Source: UBA4658 sp002405485
Lineage (GTDB): Bacteria; Planctomycetota; Phycisphaerae; Phycisphaerales; UBA1924
Assembly (NCBI GenBank): GCA_036823255.1
Contig: DAISGC010000001.1
Location: 73,565 to 137,564, forward strand
Direction of reading: 5' to 3'
Length of the DNA stretch: 64,000 nt
A model generated the notes under the pieces. It made no database searches. It worked only from the letters and a program-made list of their open reading frames with translations, and had not been told where the DNA came from. Each line of letters begins with the position of its first letter. The stretch's first letter is position 1. Position numbers and translations under genes: made by a program. Positions 52,688 to 62,235 of this stretch are shown one piece after another.

Positions 52688-53111
52688 GGGAGATTCTCCT
52701 CTGGTGCAGGTGCGGGTACGGGGAGTGCTGATGCTCTGGAGGGGTGGTGCGGGAACAGGGACACGCGATCGGGTCGTGCGGCCCGCAGGTCGACAACCGG
52801 CCGGCGGCACGCTGGATCTGGATGACGATTGAAGAGCGACGAACTCGTGTGCGCCGAGCGGGCCAAGACCCGGGCGAAGACGGTTCAGCCGATGGCATCG
52901 GAGGCGGGTTGCGCCCCGGGGTGTCGGCGTCCGCTCGACCTGCCTGCGGTGGCAGGTCGCGATGCGGGGCGAGGTCTGGCGCCGCAGAGCCATGGCGACA
53001 TCGCCGCGGCAAGGGCCGTGGCGAACCGCGATGAGCATGTGCCCGCGTCAGAGAGCATGAGAGCCATGCTATGCCGGAAGCGGGGAGTCGGGATGGCCGC
53101 GGGGACGAGAG
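52688..53111. other. Intergenic region upstream of rtcB
   Basis: About 420 bases lie between the rtcB start and the end of rpoD. The short open frames here are Arg/Gly/Pro rich and have no recognisable motif. I see no clear promoter, hairpin or sigma-54 site, so no rtcR-type control can be claimed. Confidence 0.4.
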
Positions 53112-55031
53112 CTATTCACCGATGCCCGGAATGGACTCGTCGGTCGCGTTGCTGGAGCGTTCGCCGAGCCGATCGGCCATGCGCGGCGTCTCGGCGAACT
53201 GGTCGATGAAGCCCTCGAGCTTTTTGGCGCGGACGGGATGCTGAAGTTTCTTGATCGCCTTGGCCTCGACCTGACGGACGCGCTCGCGTGTGACCTTGAA
53301 GATGCGGCCGACCTCTTCCAGCGTGTAGGTGTACCCGTCGCCGATGCCATAGCGGAGCTTGATGATCTCGCGCTCGCGATAGGTGAGCGACTTGAGCACG
53401 AGCTCGATGCGGGCCTTGAGCATGTCCTGGCTGGCGGTGCTCGACGGGGCCTCCTGGCGGGTGTCCTCGACGAACTCGCCCATGCTGCTGTCCATGTCGT
53501 CCCCGACCGGTTTATCCAGCGAGACGGGGTGTCGGCTGATGCGCATGACCTTGCGGGTGTCGTTCACGCTCATCCCGGCCCGCTCGGCGAGCTCCTCGAT
53601 GGTCGGCTCGCGGCCGAGCTCCTGCAGCATGAACTTCTGAATGTTCCGCAGCTTGGTCATCGTCTCGATCATGTGCACCGGGATGCGAATCGTCCGGGCG
53701 TGATCGGCGATCGACCGCGTGATGGCCTGGCGGATCCACCACGTCGCGTAGGTGCTGAACTTGTACCCGCGCTTGTACTCGTACTTGTCCACGGCCCGCA
53801 TAAGGCCGGTGTTGCCCTCCTGGATGACGTCCAGGAAGGGCAGCCCGCGGTTGCGGTACTTCTTGGCGATCGAGACCACCAGCCGAAGGTTGCCCCCCGA
53901 GAGGTCCCGCTTGGCCTGCTCATACTCCCAGAAGACCGTCGCCAGATCGCGCACGCGCCGGGCCAGCTCGTCGGGCTCTTCCAGGACCAGCGCCCGGAGC
54001 CCGCTCAACTCCTCGCGCATGACCGCAACGTCGTCGGGGTCGTACTTCTTGGGCATCCGCTCGGCGCGGCGAAGCTCGGTCGCAAGCTCGTGCATCTTCT
54101 TGGCGATCGAGCGCAGCTTCTTGAACAGCGGAATGAGCTTGCCCGTTCGAAGGGAGAGCTCCTCGGTGAGCGCGGCCATCTTGCGCCGGCGGGTCGCGAT
54201 CCGGTCGACGATCTCGGCGATCAGCTCCGCCGTGCCCGCCTTGTCCGCACCAGTCGCCGCGCGTGCCGCCGCCAGAGAGTCCCAGTCGGCGCGGTTGAGC
54301 GTCAGCAGCTTCTCCAGGGTCGCGAGGTTGTAGGGGATGCGCTTGGTGATCTTCTCCTTGGCGTTTTCCTCCGCCGTGGAGACGCGCATCGTCCGATCAA
54401 ACGGGAGCTTGCCCTCGTGCACCTGGCGCAGAAGTTGCACCGCCTGGCTGACGACGTAGTCGCTCTCCAGGCAGCGCCTACGGAAGATCATGCGGGTCGT
54501 CTCGATCTTCTTGGCCAGCCGGATCTCCTCCTCGCGGGTCAGCAGCGGGATCGAGCCCATCTGCGAGAGATACATCCGCACCGGATCGTCCATGCGCCGG
54601 CTGCTGGTCTCGGCGAGGGCCTCCGTGAGCTCCTTCTGCAGAGCCGCGTCCTCTTCGTCCAGCGCGCCGGGCTGGTCGTCGCTCTCGCCCGAGGCCTGAG
54701 GTGCGGGGATGTCGGTGGCGCGATTGCCGCCGGCCACGCTCATCGCCCGGACCGGTCGCGCAAGGCCCTCCAGCGACGGAGCGCTCGACTCGCCGGAGCC
54801 GGTTCCGCTCCCGCCGCTCTTCTTCGATGCCCGATAGCACCGCGTCTTGAACTCAACCTCGTCGATGAGTTCGACACCGAGGTGGTCGATGTACACGAGC
54901 AGCTCGTGGAGACGGTCGGGATCGACCCACTCATCGGGCAGCACGTTGTTCAGCTCCTCATAGCTCAGCCACCCTCGCCGGGTGCTGACCGTGATGAGCT
55001 CTGAGAGCGCCGGGTGCAGATCAAGAATCAC
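53112..55031 (-). CDS. rpoD: Primary RNA polymerase sigma factor (sigma-70)
   Basis: The 639-residue factor directs most housekeeping transcription. Region 1.1 is at the N-terminus (GWLSYEELNNVLPDEWVDPD). Region 1.2 includes DPVRMYLSQMGSIPLLTREE. Region 2 holds NLRLVVSIAKKYRNRGLPFL, DVIQEGNTGLMRAVDKYEY and YKFSTYATWWIRQAITRSIA. Region 3 has IQKFMLQELGREPTIEELAE, and region 4 YTLEEVGRIFKVTRERVRQV. An insertion of about 220 residues between regions 1.2 and 2.1 is normal for RpoD. GTG at 55031 sits 6 bases after AGGAGG. dnaG lies upstream on the same strand, the classic dnaG-rpoD pair. Confidence 0.97.
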   Translation of the reverse strand: MILDLHPALSELITVSTRRGWLSYEELNNVLPDEWVDPDRLHELLVYIDHLGVELIDEVEFKTRCYRASKKSGGSGTGSGESSAPSLEGLARPVRAMSVAGGNRATDIPAPQASGESDDQPGALDEEDAALQKELTEALAETSSRRMDDPVRMYLSQMGSIPLLTREEEIRLAKKIETTRMIFRRRCLESDYVVSQAVQLLRQVHEGKLPFDRTMRVSTAEENAKEKITKRIPYNLATLEKLLTLNRADWDSLAAARAATGADKAGTAELIAEIVDRIATRRRKMAALTEELSLRTGKLIPLFKKLRSIAKKMHELATELRRAERMPKKYDPDDVAVMREELSGLRALVLEEPDELARRVRDLATVFWEYEQAKRDLSGGNLRLVVSIAKKYRNRGLPFLDVIQEGNTGLMRAVDKYEYKRGYKFSTYATWWIRQAITRSIADHARTIRIPVHMIETMTKLRNIQKFMLQELGREPTIEELAERAGMSVNDTRKVMRISRHPVSLDKPVGDDMDSSMGEFVEDTRQEAPSSTASQDMLKARIELVLKSLTYREREIIKLRYGIGDGYTYTLEEVGRIFKVTRERVRQVEAKAIKKLQHPVRAKKLEGFIDQFAETPRMADRLGERSSNATDESIPGIGE

Positions 55032-55275
55032 GCCATGCCTCCTGCAAACTCGGGCGGCACGGACGCCGCTCGACTGACCCACGATCGTTCGCGCGTGCGC
55101 CATCGCACGCCACTGCCGCCCACTCCACCTTCACGCGGCCAACATCCTCATCCCTTCATCACGCTGTCGTCTCCATGACGTCAACCTGCCTGTCATCCTC
55201 CCTGTCGTCATGTTCCCGCGATCGAGCCCTGGAACACGGTTTCCGCCTTCGCCGACACGGTTGCCACACGTTCAC

Positions 55276-57222
55276 CTACGACCCCGGCCTGGGAACGGCC
55301 CGGGGATCGTTCGGCCTGGACAGCCGTGCCTCGCGCAGGGCACGCAGTCGATCGACGGGCGAGGCCGCCGTGACTGCCTGTACGACCTCCGGGGCATGAT
55401 CCTGCTCGCCGAGCGGGGTTCGACCGGTGGCGCGCGACCGTTCCGCGGCGTCCAGCCGTTCCTGCCACAACCGCCGCCGACGATCCGAATCACCCTCGGT
55501 GAGGGTCTCGACGGCCTCGGAGAGCGCGATGGCGGCCTGCTGCACGCGGGGATCGTCGCTCGCCGAGAGCACCGACCTGAGTTCCGGCCGCTGTCCCTCG
55601 ATGAGCAGCTCGGCGATCACCTGGGCGACCCTGCGGATCGCGGGATCGCTGAACGTGTCCGGATCAATCAGCGTCCAGTGTTCTTCTCCCAGCCGGTCGG
55701 CGAGCTCGGGTTCCACGAGCATGCACCCAAGCAGCAGGGCGCCCGCGGGCTGCTCCCCCGGCCTGCCCATGGGCGGCTTGATCTCTGCCGGTGGTCCGGC
55801 CTCTCGCGGGCGCAGGCGGGCGCGGCGATCGCTCACCGCCGCGGCGATGGTCTGATAGTCGACGTCGGCGATCTGCGCAAGCCGCTTGATCACGAGCTGG
55901 TATCGCAGCTTGTCCACCCGTCCGAGCCCGAGTTCGACGAGTCGGCTGATGTAGTCCTCGATCGCCCTCGTTCGTGCCGAGAGCCCGCTCCCGCTGGTCT
56001 GCGCCCGCATGCGGACAAAGAGCAGTTCCAGCGGGTCGATCGCTCCCCGGATCGCCTGCTGCAGCACCTCGCGACCCCCTTCGCGCTTCAGCAGTTCGTC
56101 GGGATCCTTGGCGTCGGTGTGGCTGGCGAGCATCGCGATGCGGACGTCGATCGGCTCGGCGAAGAACACCTCGACGGCGCGCTCCGCGGCCTTCTGGCCC
56201 GCCTCATCGCCGTCAAACAGCAGCACGACCTCGTTGCACAAGCGGCGCAGGATCCTCGCGTTGCCGGGCGTGAGCGCGGTGCCGAGGGTCGCCACCGCGT
56301 TGCGGACCCCCGCCTGGTGGCACGCGATCGTGTCCATATACCCCTCGGTGACCAGCGCCACGCCCGATTGCCGGATGGCCTGCGCGGCCTGGTGCAGGCC
56401 GTAGAGCGTCGTCGACTTGTCGAACAGCGGCGACTCGGGCGAGTTGATGTACTTGGGCTCGTCCTCGTCGTTGATGCGCCGCCCGCCGAAGCCGATGACG
56501 CGCCCGATCTGATCGTGGATCGGGAACATCAGCCGGTTGCGGAAGGCGTCGTAGAAGCCGCCGCTGTCTCGGGCCTTGAGCAGGCCGACCGCCGCGAACG
56601 CGTCGAGCGCGAGCTTCTTGCTCCCGATGGTCATGACCAGCCCGTCCCACTTGTCCGGGGCCGCACCGATCTGGAACGTCTCGACCATGTCCGCGGAGAT
56701 CGCGCGCCGCTGGATCACGTCCCGCGCTTTGCGTCCGTGCTCTTGGTGTTCCAGGATCGCGCGGAAGAAGGTGCACGCCGTCGCGCTGGCCTTGAGCAGC
56801 GCGGCTCGATCCAGCTCGCGCTCCGCATCCGCGCTGGCATAGCCCGAATCGGCCCCCCCGGCGCCCGTGCCCCCGCGACGCTGCGCCGGCTTCGGCGGTG
56901 GTGAGAGCGTGAGCCCGGCCCGCTCCGCCAGATGCTCGAGCGCCTCGCGGAAGCTCATGCGGTGGTAGTTCATCACGAACCCCAGCGCGTTGCCGCCGGC
57001 TCCGCAACTGAAGCAGTGATAGATCTGCTTGCCCGGCACCACGTACATCGACGGCGAGTGGTCGTCGTGAAACGGGCACAGCCCCACGTACTCGCGACCC
57101 TTGCTCTTGAGCGCCACGTGCTCTCGGATGAGCTGCACGATGTCCGTCGCGTCCAGCACGCGCTGGCGATCATCGCCCGCGGCGGCGGACGTCGATGCTG
57201 AAGATCTGCCGCTGGGCATCAT
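55276..57222 (-). CDS. dnaG: DNA primase
   Basis: The 648-residue enzyme makes RNA primers for DNA replication. The N-terminal zinc ribbon is YVGLCPFHDDHSPSMYVVPG followed by YHCFSCGAGGNALGF. The TOPRIM domain includes LVTEGYMDTIACHQAGVRNA and VVLLFDGDEAGQKAAERAVE, with the acidic metal-binding residues kept. The C-terminal part (from about residue 440) should contact the DnaB helicase and is Arg/Glu rich. A Gly-rich insertion (GGTGAGGADSGYA) sits after the zinc domain. rpoD follows about 245 bases downstream; rpsU is not seen. The start is ATG 57222 or 57219. Confidence 0.97.
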   Translation of the reverse strand: MMPSGRSSASTSAAAGDDRQRVLDATDIVQLIREHVALKSKGREYVGLCPFHDDHSPSMYVVPGKQIYHCFSCGAGGNALGFVMNYHRMSFREALEHLAERAGLTLSPPPKPAQRRGGTGAGGADSGYASADAERELDRAALLKASATACTFFRAILEHQEHGRKARDVIQRRAISADMVETFQIGAAPDKWDGLVMTIGSKKLALDAFAAVGLLKARDSGGFYDAFRNRLMFPIHDQIGRVIGFGGRRINDEDEPKYINSPESPLFDKSTTLYGLHQAAQAIRQSGVALVTEGYMDTIACHQAGVRNAVATLGTALTPGNARILRRLCNEVVLLFDGDEAGQKAAERAVEVFFAEPIDVRIAMLASHTDAKDPDELLKREGGREVLQQAIRGAIDPLELLFVRMRAQTSGSGLSARTRAIEDYISRLVELGLGRVDKLRYQLVIKRLAQIADVDYQTIAAAVSDRRARLRPREAGPPAEIKPPMGRPGEQPAGALLLGCMLVEPELADRLGEEHWTLIDPDTFSDPAIRRVAQVIAELLIEGQRPELRSVLSASDDPRVQQAAIALSEAVETLTEGDSDRRRRLWQERLDAAERSRATGRTPLGEQDHAPEVVQAVTAASPVDRLRALREARLSRPNDPRAVPRPGS

Positions 57223-57735
57223 CGACGCGACCGTTGCTCCGCACCACGCTTCAGCCAGACCCGCTCCCGCACGCCCACGATCGTGCGATCAGGCAAGTCG
57301 GCCAAGGTGCCAATGCTCGTCCGGACGTTGAGCCCGAGCGAACCGTCTCGGCATGCCGTCCATCGCCGCGTCATCACACGACGAACCGACCGCACACCCT
57401 TTTCCAGGTGAACATCCTGCGAACACATCAACCCGGCGACTCGTCCGATCGACGCACGCCGCTCTCCTGCGAGCACTCCACGACGCTTCCGGGCGTCATG
57501 TTCGACCGAGCCGGGCATGGAGCGGATGTCCGCTAGAGAATCGTGTCCGCATCGAGATGAGCCCAGAGGGCCCGGATGCCAAGGACCGAAAAGGAGGCCG
57601 CTCACGTCCGCAAAGCAACCCTAGCACACAACCCACGACCGTCAAACCACTTCCCGTTTTCGCGGCGGAATTGTCCATCACCCCGCACGCCCCACGCCTC
57701 GCGGTCCTCGGCCAGTGGTCCGTATCCTTCAGGCC
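57223..57735. other. Intergenic region upstream of dnaG
   Basis: About 510 bases separate divergent dnaG and the acylphosphatase gene. It must contain the dnaG promoter, but no confident element, repeat or small gene is visible; open frames here are low-complexity Arg-rich sequence. No rpsU or tRNA is present. Confidence 0.4.
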
Positions 57736-58002
57736 ATGCGGCAGCGCATCTGCTTTACGGGTCGCGTTCAGGGTGTCGGCTTCCGGGCCACGGCACGCGG
57801 CATCTGCCGCCGATACCCCGTCACCGGATTCGTGCTCAATCAGCCCGACGCCTCGGTGCTGCTGGAGATTCAGGGCGATCCCGGCGACATCGACGCCGCG
57901 CTCGCCGAGCTTCGGCTGTCCATGAAGCGAAACATCGTGTCGGAGACGATCACACCCCTTGCCGATCTGCCCGGCGAGATCGATTTCAGTATTCGCGCGT
58001 GA
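57736..58002 (+). CDS. Acylphosphatase
   Basis: The 88-residue product hydrolyses carboxyl-phosphate bonds. ICFTGRVQGVGFRATARG contains the phosphate-cradle Arg of the family (GVGFR), and FVLNQPDASVLLEIQGDPGD contains the catalytic Asn (usually RNxxDGxV). The length is normal. ATG at 57736 starts MRQRICFTG; a GTG at 57715 in frame is less likely. The gene stands about 100 bases before the HAD phosphatase gene. Confidence 0.93.
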   Translation: MRQRICFTGRVQGVGFRATARGICRRYPVTGFVLNQPDASVLLEIQGDPGDIDAALAELRLSMKRNIVSETITPLADLPGEIDFSIRA

Positions 58003-58102
58003 TCCATCGTTCGAACAGCCACCGCACTCGGCAATCTCCCCTTCCCGCGTACGTCCGCAGGCACACGCCCCTTCTCCTTCGTCCTGAAAGCCGGAGTCAA
58101 CG

Positions 58103-58846
58103 TTGACCGACCTCGTGCTCTTCGACATCGACGGCACACTCCTGAAGTCCGGCGGGCTAGGGCTTGTCGCCATGGAACGGGCGGCACGCGAGTTGCTCCA
58201 TCCCGACTTTCACATGCACGGGATCGAGGTTGCCGGTCGTCTGGACGCGCTCATCGTGCGCGACATGTTCGTTCGCGCGGGTGTCGTCCAGACGTCCGAA
58301 GCCACCTTGGCCTTCCGTCGACGATTCGCCTCGATCTTCAGGCAGCTCGTCACCGATTCCTCCGCGTGCCGCGCGCTCCCCGGTGGGCCGGAACTGGTCG
58401 CCGCCGTGCGACGGCCCGACGGTTTCGTCGCCGGGCTTCTGACGGGCAACTACCAGGAGACCGGAACGTTGAAGCTCGAACTCGCCGGCTACGAGCCCCC
58501 GCCCGCGGGCTTTGCCATCTGTGCCTGGGGCGACGACTCCCCCCACGATCCGCCTGATCGAGCCCACCTCACCGCCGTCGCGATGGAGCGATTCCGGATG
58601 CGCTTCGCTGCCCGGCCTGACCCGCGGCGGGTGACGATCATCGGCGACACGCCGCACGACGTCCGCTGCGCTCATGCTCACGGGTGCCGCTGCATCGCCG
58701 TCGCCACCGGGCAGTATTCCCGCAAGGATCTTCACGCTGCGGGCGCCGACCTGGTCGTCGACGATCTCAACCGGACCGACGAACTCATGTCCTGGATGAC
58801 CGACCATCGTCGGGCATCCCTCCGCGATCCCGCACTCGGCGCCTGA
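58103..58846 (+). CDS. HAD-superfamily hydrolase
   Basis: The 247-residue protein starts with TTG at 58103 behind GGAG. LVLFDIDGTLL is HAD motif I with the nucleophile Asp, FVAGLLTGNYQETGTLKLEL includes motif II (Thr), and RVTIIGDTPHDVRCAHAHGC is motif IV. The cap is helical (about residues 20-85), as in phosphoglycolate phosphatase-like enzymes. A small phosphorylated metabolite is the probable substrate but cannot be named. The next gene starts 2 bases after the stop, so they are in an operon. Confidence 0.88.
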   Translation: MTDLVLFDIDGTLLKSGGLGLVAMERAARELLHPDFHMHGIEVAGRLDALIVRDMFVRAGVVQTSEATLAFRRRFASIFRQLVTDSSACRALPGGPELVAAVRRPDGFVAGLLTGNYQETGTLKLELAGYEPPPAGFAICAWGDDSPHDPPDRAHLTAVAMERFRMRFAARPDPRRVTIIGDTPHDVRCAHAHGCRCIAVATGQYSRKDLHAAGADLVVDDLNRTDELMSWMTDHRRASLRDPALGA

Positions 58847-58848
58847 GC

Positions 58849-60156
58849 ATGAACAACCGCACTTCGCAACCGACTCCCGACCACGCTGCGCCGCTGGCGC
58901 CTCGAAGCCGCATCGCCGCGCTGGACGTCCTTCGCGGCGTGGCGATGCTCGGCATCCTGCCGGTGAACATCATGACGAGCTTCGGCGTGCACAGCATGAC
59001 CATGCACAACCCGGCCCTCGCCGGTCCGCTGGTGGGCTGGGAGAGAGCATGGTTCCTGCTCTCGCACATGGGCTTCGAGCTCAAGATGATGACGTTGTTC
59101 TCGGTCCTCTTTGGCGCGGGTGTCGTCATCTTCACAAAGGCCGACGCCGACCACGCGCCCGTCGGCGGACGGACGCCGTCGGCCTCCCCATGGCTCTTCT
59201 ACCGGCGGCTCCTCTGGCTCGGGGCCATCGGGTTCTTGCACGCCTATGTCCTGTGGTACGGCGACATCCTCTTCACCTACGCCCTCTGCGCGCTGCTGCT
59301 GTATCCGATGCGCAACCTCCGCCCCGGTGTGCTGCTGGCCATCGCCATCCCGCTCATCATGGTGGCGGTCGTCATCTTCGCCGGCATCGGGGGGCTCATG
59401 CTCCTGTTCCGCGAAGATCCCGCCTCCGCGACCGCCGCGAGCTCCACGCTTCAGCCCGGCCCCGAGAGCGTCGCGCTCGAGTTCGCCGCCCGCACCGGCG
59501 GCGAGTGGAAGTTCGGTCTCAGCGGGCTGCTTGCGTACTGGGCGTGGAACGGCATGTACACGCTGCAGATGCAGTTCATGGTCTTCCCGCTCTTTGCCAT
59601 CTGGCGCGTCTTCGGGCTCATGCTTGTCGGCATGGCTCTGCTCAAGCTCAACGTGCTCAACGCCGGCCGATCAAACCGGTTCTACGCCCTGTGCATCCTC
59701 GTCGGCTATGGCCTGGGCGTGCCCATGCAGTACCTCGGGTTCCGATTCGCCGAGCAGTCGTCATTCGAGCCCTTCTCGGTCTACGCCATCTGGGTCAACG
59801 CGACCTATGTCGCCAGTCTGCTCATCGCCGCAGGGCACCTCGGCGTGGTCATGCTCGCGATTCGCTCGCGATTCGCCGCGCGTCTCGCCGAAGCCCTCGC
59901 CGCCGTCGGACGCATGGCCCTCAGCAACTACCTCGCCCAGACCCTCATCTGCATCTCCGTCTTCAACATCGTCGGCCTCCTCGGCGAGCTCCCGCGATCG
60001 CACCTCTGGGCACTCACGGCGATGATCTGGACCTTGCAGGTATTCTGGAGCATGGCCTGGCTCAACAGCTTCCGCTTCGGTCCCGCCGAATGGGCCTGGC
60101 GATCACTCACCTACTGGCAAGTGCAGCCCATGCGCCGCGATGAACAGCTCGCCTGA
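58849..60156 (+). CDS. DUF418-family membrane protein
   Basis: The 435-residue protein starts MNNRTSQPTPDHAAPLAPRS and has about ten membrane spans. RIAALDVLRGVAMLGILPVN is the family N-terminal signature. FELKMMTLFSVLFGAGVVIF and RRLLWLGAIGFLHAYVLWYG, the latter followed by DILFTYALCALLLYPMR, continue it, and the C-terminal half carries AVGRMALSNYLAQTLICISV, as in YeiB-like DUF418 proteins. They are related to acyltransferase-3-like membrane enzymes, but no activity is proven. It starts 2 bases after the HAD gene and is probably cotranscribed with it. Confidence 0.88.
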   Translation: MNNRTSQPTPDHAAPLAPRSRIAALDVLRGVAMLGILPVNIMTSFGVHSMTMHNPALAGPLVGWERAWFLLSHMGFELKMMTLFSVLFGAGVVIFTKADADHAPVGGRTPSASPWLFYRRLLWLGAIGFLHAYVLWYGDILFTYALCALLLYPMRNLRPGVLLAIAIPLIMVAVVIFAGIGGLMLLFREDPASATAASSTLQPGPESVALEFAARTGGEWKFGLSGLLAYWAWNGMYTLQMQFMVFPLFAIWRVFGLMLVGMALLKLNVLNAGRSNRFYALCILVGYGLGVPMQYLGFRFAEQSSFEPFSVYAIWVNATYVASLLIAAGHLGVVMLAIRSRFAARLAEALAAVGRMALSNYLAQTLICISVFNIVGLLGELPRSHLWALTAMIWTLQVFWSMAWLNSFRFGPAEWAWRSLTYWQVQPMRRDEQLA

Positions 60157-60317
60157 TCCGGCCGTGGCCAAGCCCTCGTACGCCGCGGCTTGCACCACTC
60201 GAGCCCACCCGGTTCGACCCACTCGTGACGGCACTCATGGACACGCCTGTCCCACCGAGTCGGTCCGGCCATCGCGGGCGACAACCCCCTGCCGCGCACG
60301 CATGTGTCCGGCTCGGA

Positions 60318-60755
60318 TCAACCGCCCGATGAGGCCTCAAGCTTGATCGCGTCATCGAGATACCTCTGTCGCTGCTCGTTGGTCATGTCGTCCCAGGCCT
60401 TCACGCACTCGGGATCGCAGAATCCCACCGACTTGCCCTCGAACGTCCGAACCAGACGCCGATCGCAGGCCCTCGGCTTGTCCGTGGACCCGACCAACTG
60501 GCCCACGAGCACGGGGCAATAGATGTTCACCACCTCGACCGACTCGCCCAACAGCCCGGCCGATCCGACGGCGGGCCCGCCGAGCGCGCCCTCGCCCCCT
60601 GCGCTGGAAGCGTGATGGGTGTGATCGCTCTTCTCCGCCCGTGGGCCGGGGGTTGGCTCGCCCGTTCGAGAGTCGCACCCACAGAGAGCGCACGCCCACA
60701 CCACCCACACCGACACGATCACGCGGGACGGGCCAAGGTGCGATGTCATCGACAT
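60318..60755 (-). CDS. YHS-like cysteine lipoprotein (paralogue 1)
   Basis: The 145-residue precursor (MSMTSHLGPSRVIVSVWVV) has a lipobox-like ACALCGC. A His/Ser/Gly-rich linker (EKSDHTHHASSAGG) leads to a small domain: VEVVNIYCPVLVGQ, then RRLVRTFEGKSVGFCDPECV and KAWDDMTNEQRQRYLDDAIK. The CP...FC..C pattern resembles YHS/TRASH-type metal-binding domains. It is a paralogue of the lipoprotein encoded 37 bases upstream on the same strand. A role in binding or sensing metal or redox state at the membrane is inference. Confidence 0.7.
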   Translation of the reverse strand: MSMTSHLGPSRVIVSVWVVWACALCGCDSRTGEPTPGPRAEKSDHTHHASSAGGEGALGGPAVGSAGLLGESVEVVNIYCPVLVGQLVGSTDKPRACDRRLVRTFEGKSVGFCDPECVKAWDDMTNEQRQRYLDDAIKLEASSGG

Positions 60756-60792
60756 GCCGATGGTTCCTGGTGCGCCAGGGCCTCGAGCCGGT

Positions 60793-61149
60793 TCAGCCCG
60801 AGACCTTCTTGTCCATCGCCGCGTCCAGGGCCGCCTGCTTCCGCTCGTCGGACAACTTGTCCCACACCGGCAGGCAGTTCTCGCAGCAGAAGCCGACCTT
60901 CTTGCCGCGGAAATCCCGGACGAGCGCGACGTCCTGGACCCGGTCCTTGCCCACGCTGTGGGAACCGGCAATCGGGCATCGATCGTTCACGACCTGGACC
61001 GTTGTCCCCGTCATGGCCAGCGTGTGCTTGGCGCCGGGCTCGCACGGGCACCCGGGCGTGGCCGACATCTGATTCTGGCAACCCGCCATCATGCCAAGGC
61101 CAAGAGCCAGAGCACACACCATCGCACCACGCTTGCTTGCACCGTTCAT
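60793..61149 (-). CDS. YHS-like cysteine lipoprotein (paralogue 2)
   Basis: The 118-residue precursor starts MNGASKRGAMVCALALGLGM with lipobox MMAGC and GGAG 8 bases before the ATG. The mature part has PGCPCEPGAKHTL, then VQVVNDRCPIAGSHS and RDFRGKKVGFCCENCLPVWD plus KLSDERKQAALDAAM. The arrangement CPxxxxx...GxxVGFCxxxC is shared with paralogue 1, with one extra Cys (FCCENC). It is probably the first gene of the pair. Metal binding is likely from the Cys pattern but not proven. Confidence 0.75.
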   Translation of the reverse strand: MNGASKRGAMVCALALGLGMMAGCQNQMSATPGCPCEPGAKHTLAMTGTTVQVVNDRCPIAGSHSVGKDRVQDVALVRDFRGKKVGFCCENCLPVWDKLSDERKQAALDAAMDKKVSG

Positions 61150-61339
61150 CGCTTGGCTCCGTTTGAAGTTCGCCCTGCGCCCGGGACTTTCGGATGATAT
61201 GGCCGGCAATCACCGGCCGAGCACGCCGCGTGTCGGGGTTCATGTGAGCAACCTGACGTTTCCCGCAGCCGGCCGAGTGGCGGTTGTAGCATGGGCCGGC
61301 TGGACATTGTGGGCCTCTGACGTGCAAGGACGACCCGGG

Positions 61340-62185
61340 ATGCTCACCGACTATTCGCCGTTCGCCGCCGACTACTACATCAATCAGCGGATCAACCTGA
61401 AGATGGACATCCCGATGCGTCGGGACACGGTCCTGTCGCTGTTCGATCGCATCCGCCGCGATCAGCCGTCCATGGATCGCTTCCGTCGGTACAGCGACGA
61501 GTTGGCGCTGGAGTCCCGACCGTCAACCTCGGCACTCAGTGGGCCGCAGGCCCAGCAATGGGTCGCCGTCCGCCGCACAAGCGTCCGTTCCGGCAGCGTC
61601 AACCCTCAGACCACCGAGGTGGGGTACAAGCTCCATCGGCTGGTGCTGGAGTCGGCGCCGTTCTTCCTGGATATCAGCCCGTTGGATGTGGACCACCTCG
61701 AAGCGCTGTACGGCTTCGATCTTCTGGCATCCGGCAACCACGACGCCATCATCTTCAACGCCCTGTTTGCCGGTTCCCCCATGGCCGAGGTCGCCGCCCA
61801 GATCGCCCCGGCCTCCCGACATCCGATCGTGCTCGAGTGTCAGCCGCTGCTTGGCATGGCCCTCACCGATGAGTGCGACGTACAGGCCCACTTTGAGGTC
61901 AAGACCCGCTCCGGGCTCCGCGGCGCACGCGCCGGCGGCGGGTACGGTTCCGGCTCCGGCAGCGCGGGTGGCTCTGCGTCCGCGGGCGGCGCGGACTTCG
62001 GCGAGCAGCCCATCAGCGTCTATCTCGTCGTCCGACGCTACGGGTCGTTCAACGACATGCATGCCCTCTCTGGCGTCTTCGACCAGCTCACCCAGCACGC
62101 CGAGCGTCTCGTCGAGTCCGTGGTCATCCCCAAGCTCCTGGCTCCGATCCGAGAAGCCATCGCCTCCGGCGGCTGGGGACGCTGA
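61340..62185 (+). CDS. Hypothetical protein, unrecognised family
   Basis: The 281-residue protein starts MLTDYSPFAADYYINQRINL after a GGA-containing stretch. There is no signal peptide or membrane span. It has an alpha/beta look: RRTSVRSGSVNPQTTEVGYK, RLVLESAPFFLDISPLDVDH, FDLLASGNHDAIIFNALFAG and HPIVLECQPLLGMALTDECD. A Gly/Ser/Ala-rich insertion (residues about 193-215) splits it. I do not recognise the family. It is followed after 50 bases by the SHOCT-like gene and is divergent from the lipoprotein pair. Confidence 0.7.
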   Translation: MLTDYSPFAADYYINQRINLKMDIPMRRDTVLSLFDRIRRDQPSMDRFRRYSDELALESRPSTSALSGPQAQQWVAVRRTSVRSGSVNPQTTEVGYKLHRLVLESAPFFLDISPLDVDHLEALYGFDLLASGNHDAIIFNALFAGSPMAEVAAQIAPASRHPIVLECQPLLGMALTDECDVQAHFEVKTRSGLRGARAGGGYGSGSGSAGGSASAGGADFGEQPISVYLVVRRYGSFNDMHALSGVFDQLTQHAERLVESVVIPKLLAPIREAIASGGWGR

Positions 62186-62235
62186 CCCCCTTCAGACCCG
62201 GCTCCGCCCCCTCCCGTCACACTCTACCCTCACCC

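Noticed and set aside
52829..53209. Small plus-strand gene between rtcB and rpoD
   Set aside because: The predicted product is Arg/Ala/Gly rich without motif and overlaps the end of rpoD.
57353..57925. Plus-strand open frame upstream of and overlapping the acylphosphatase gene
   Set aside because: It is in another frame from the well-supported acylphosphatase and has no recognisable feature.
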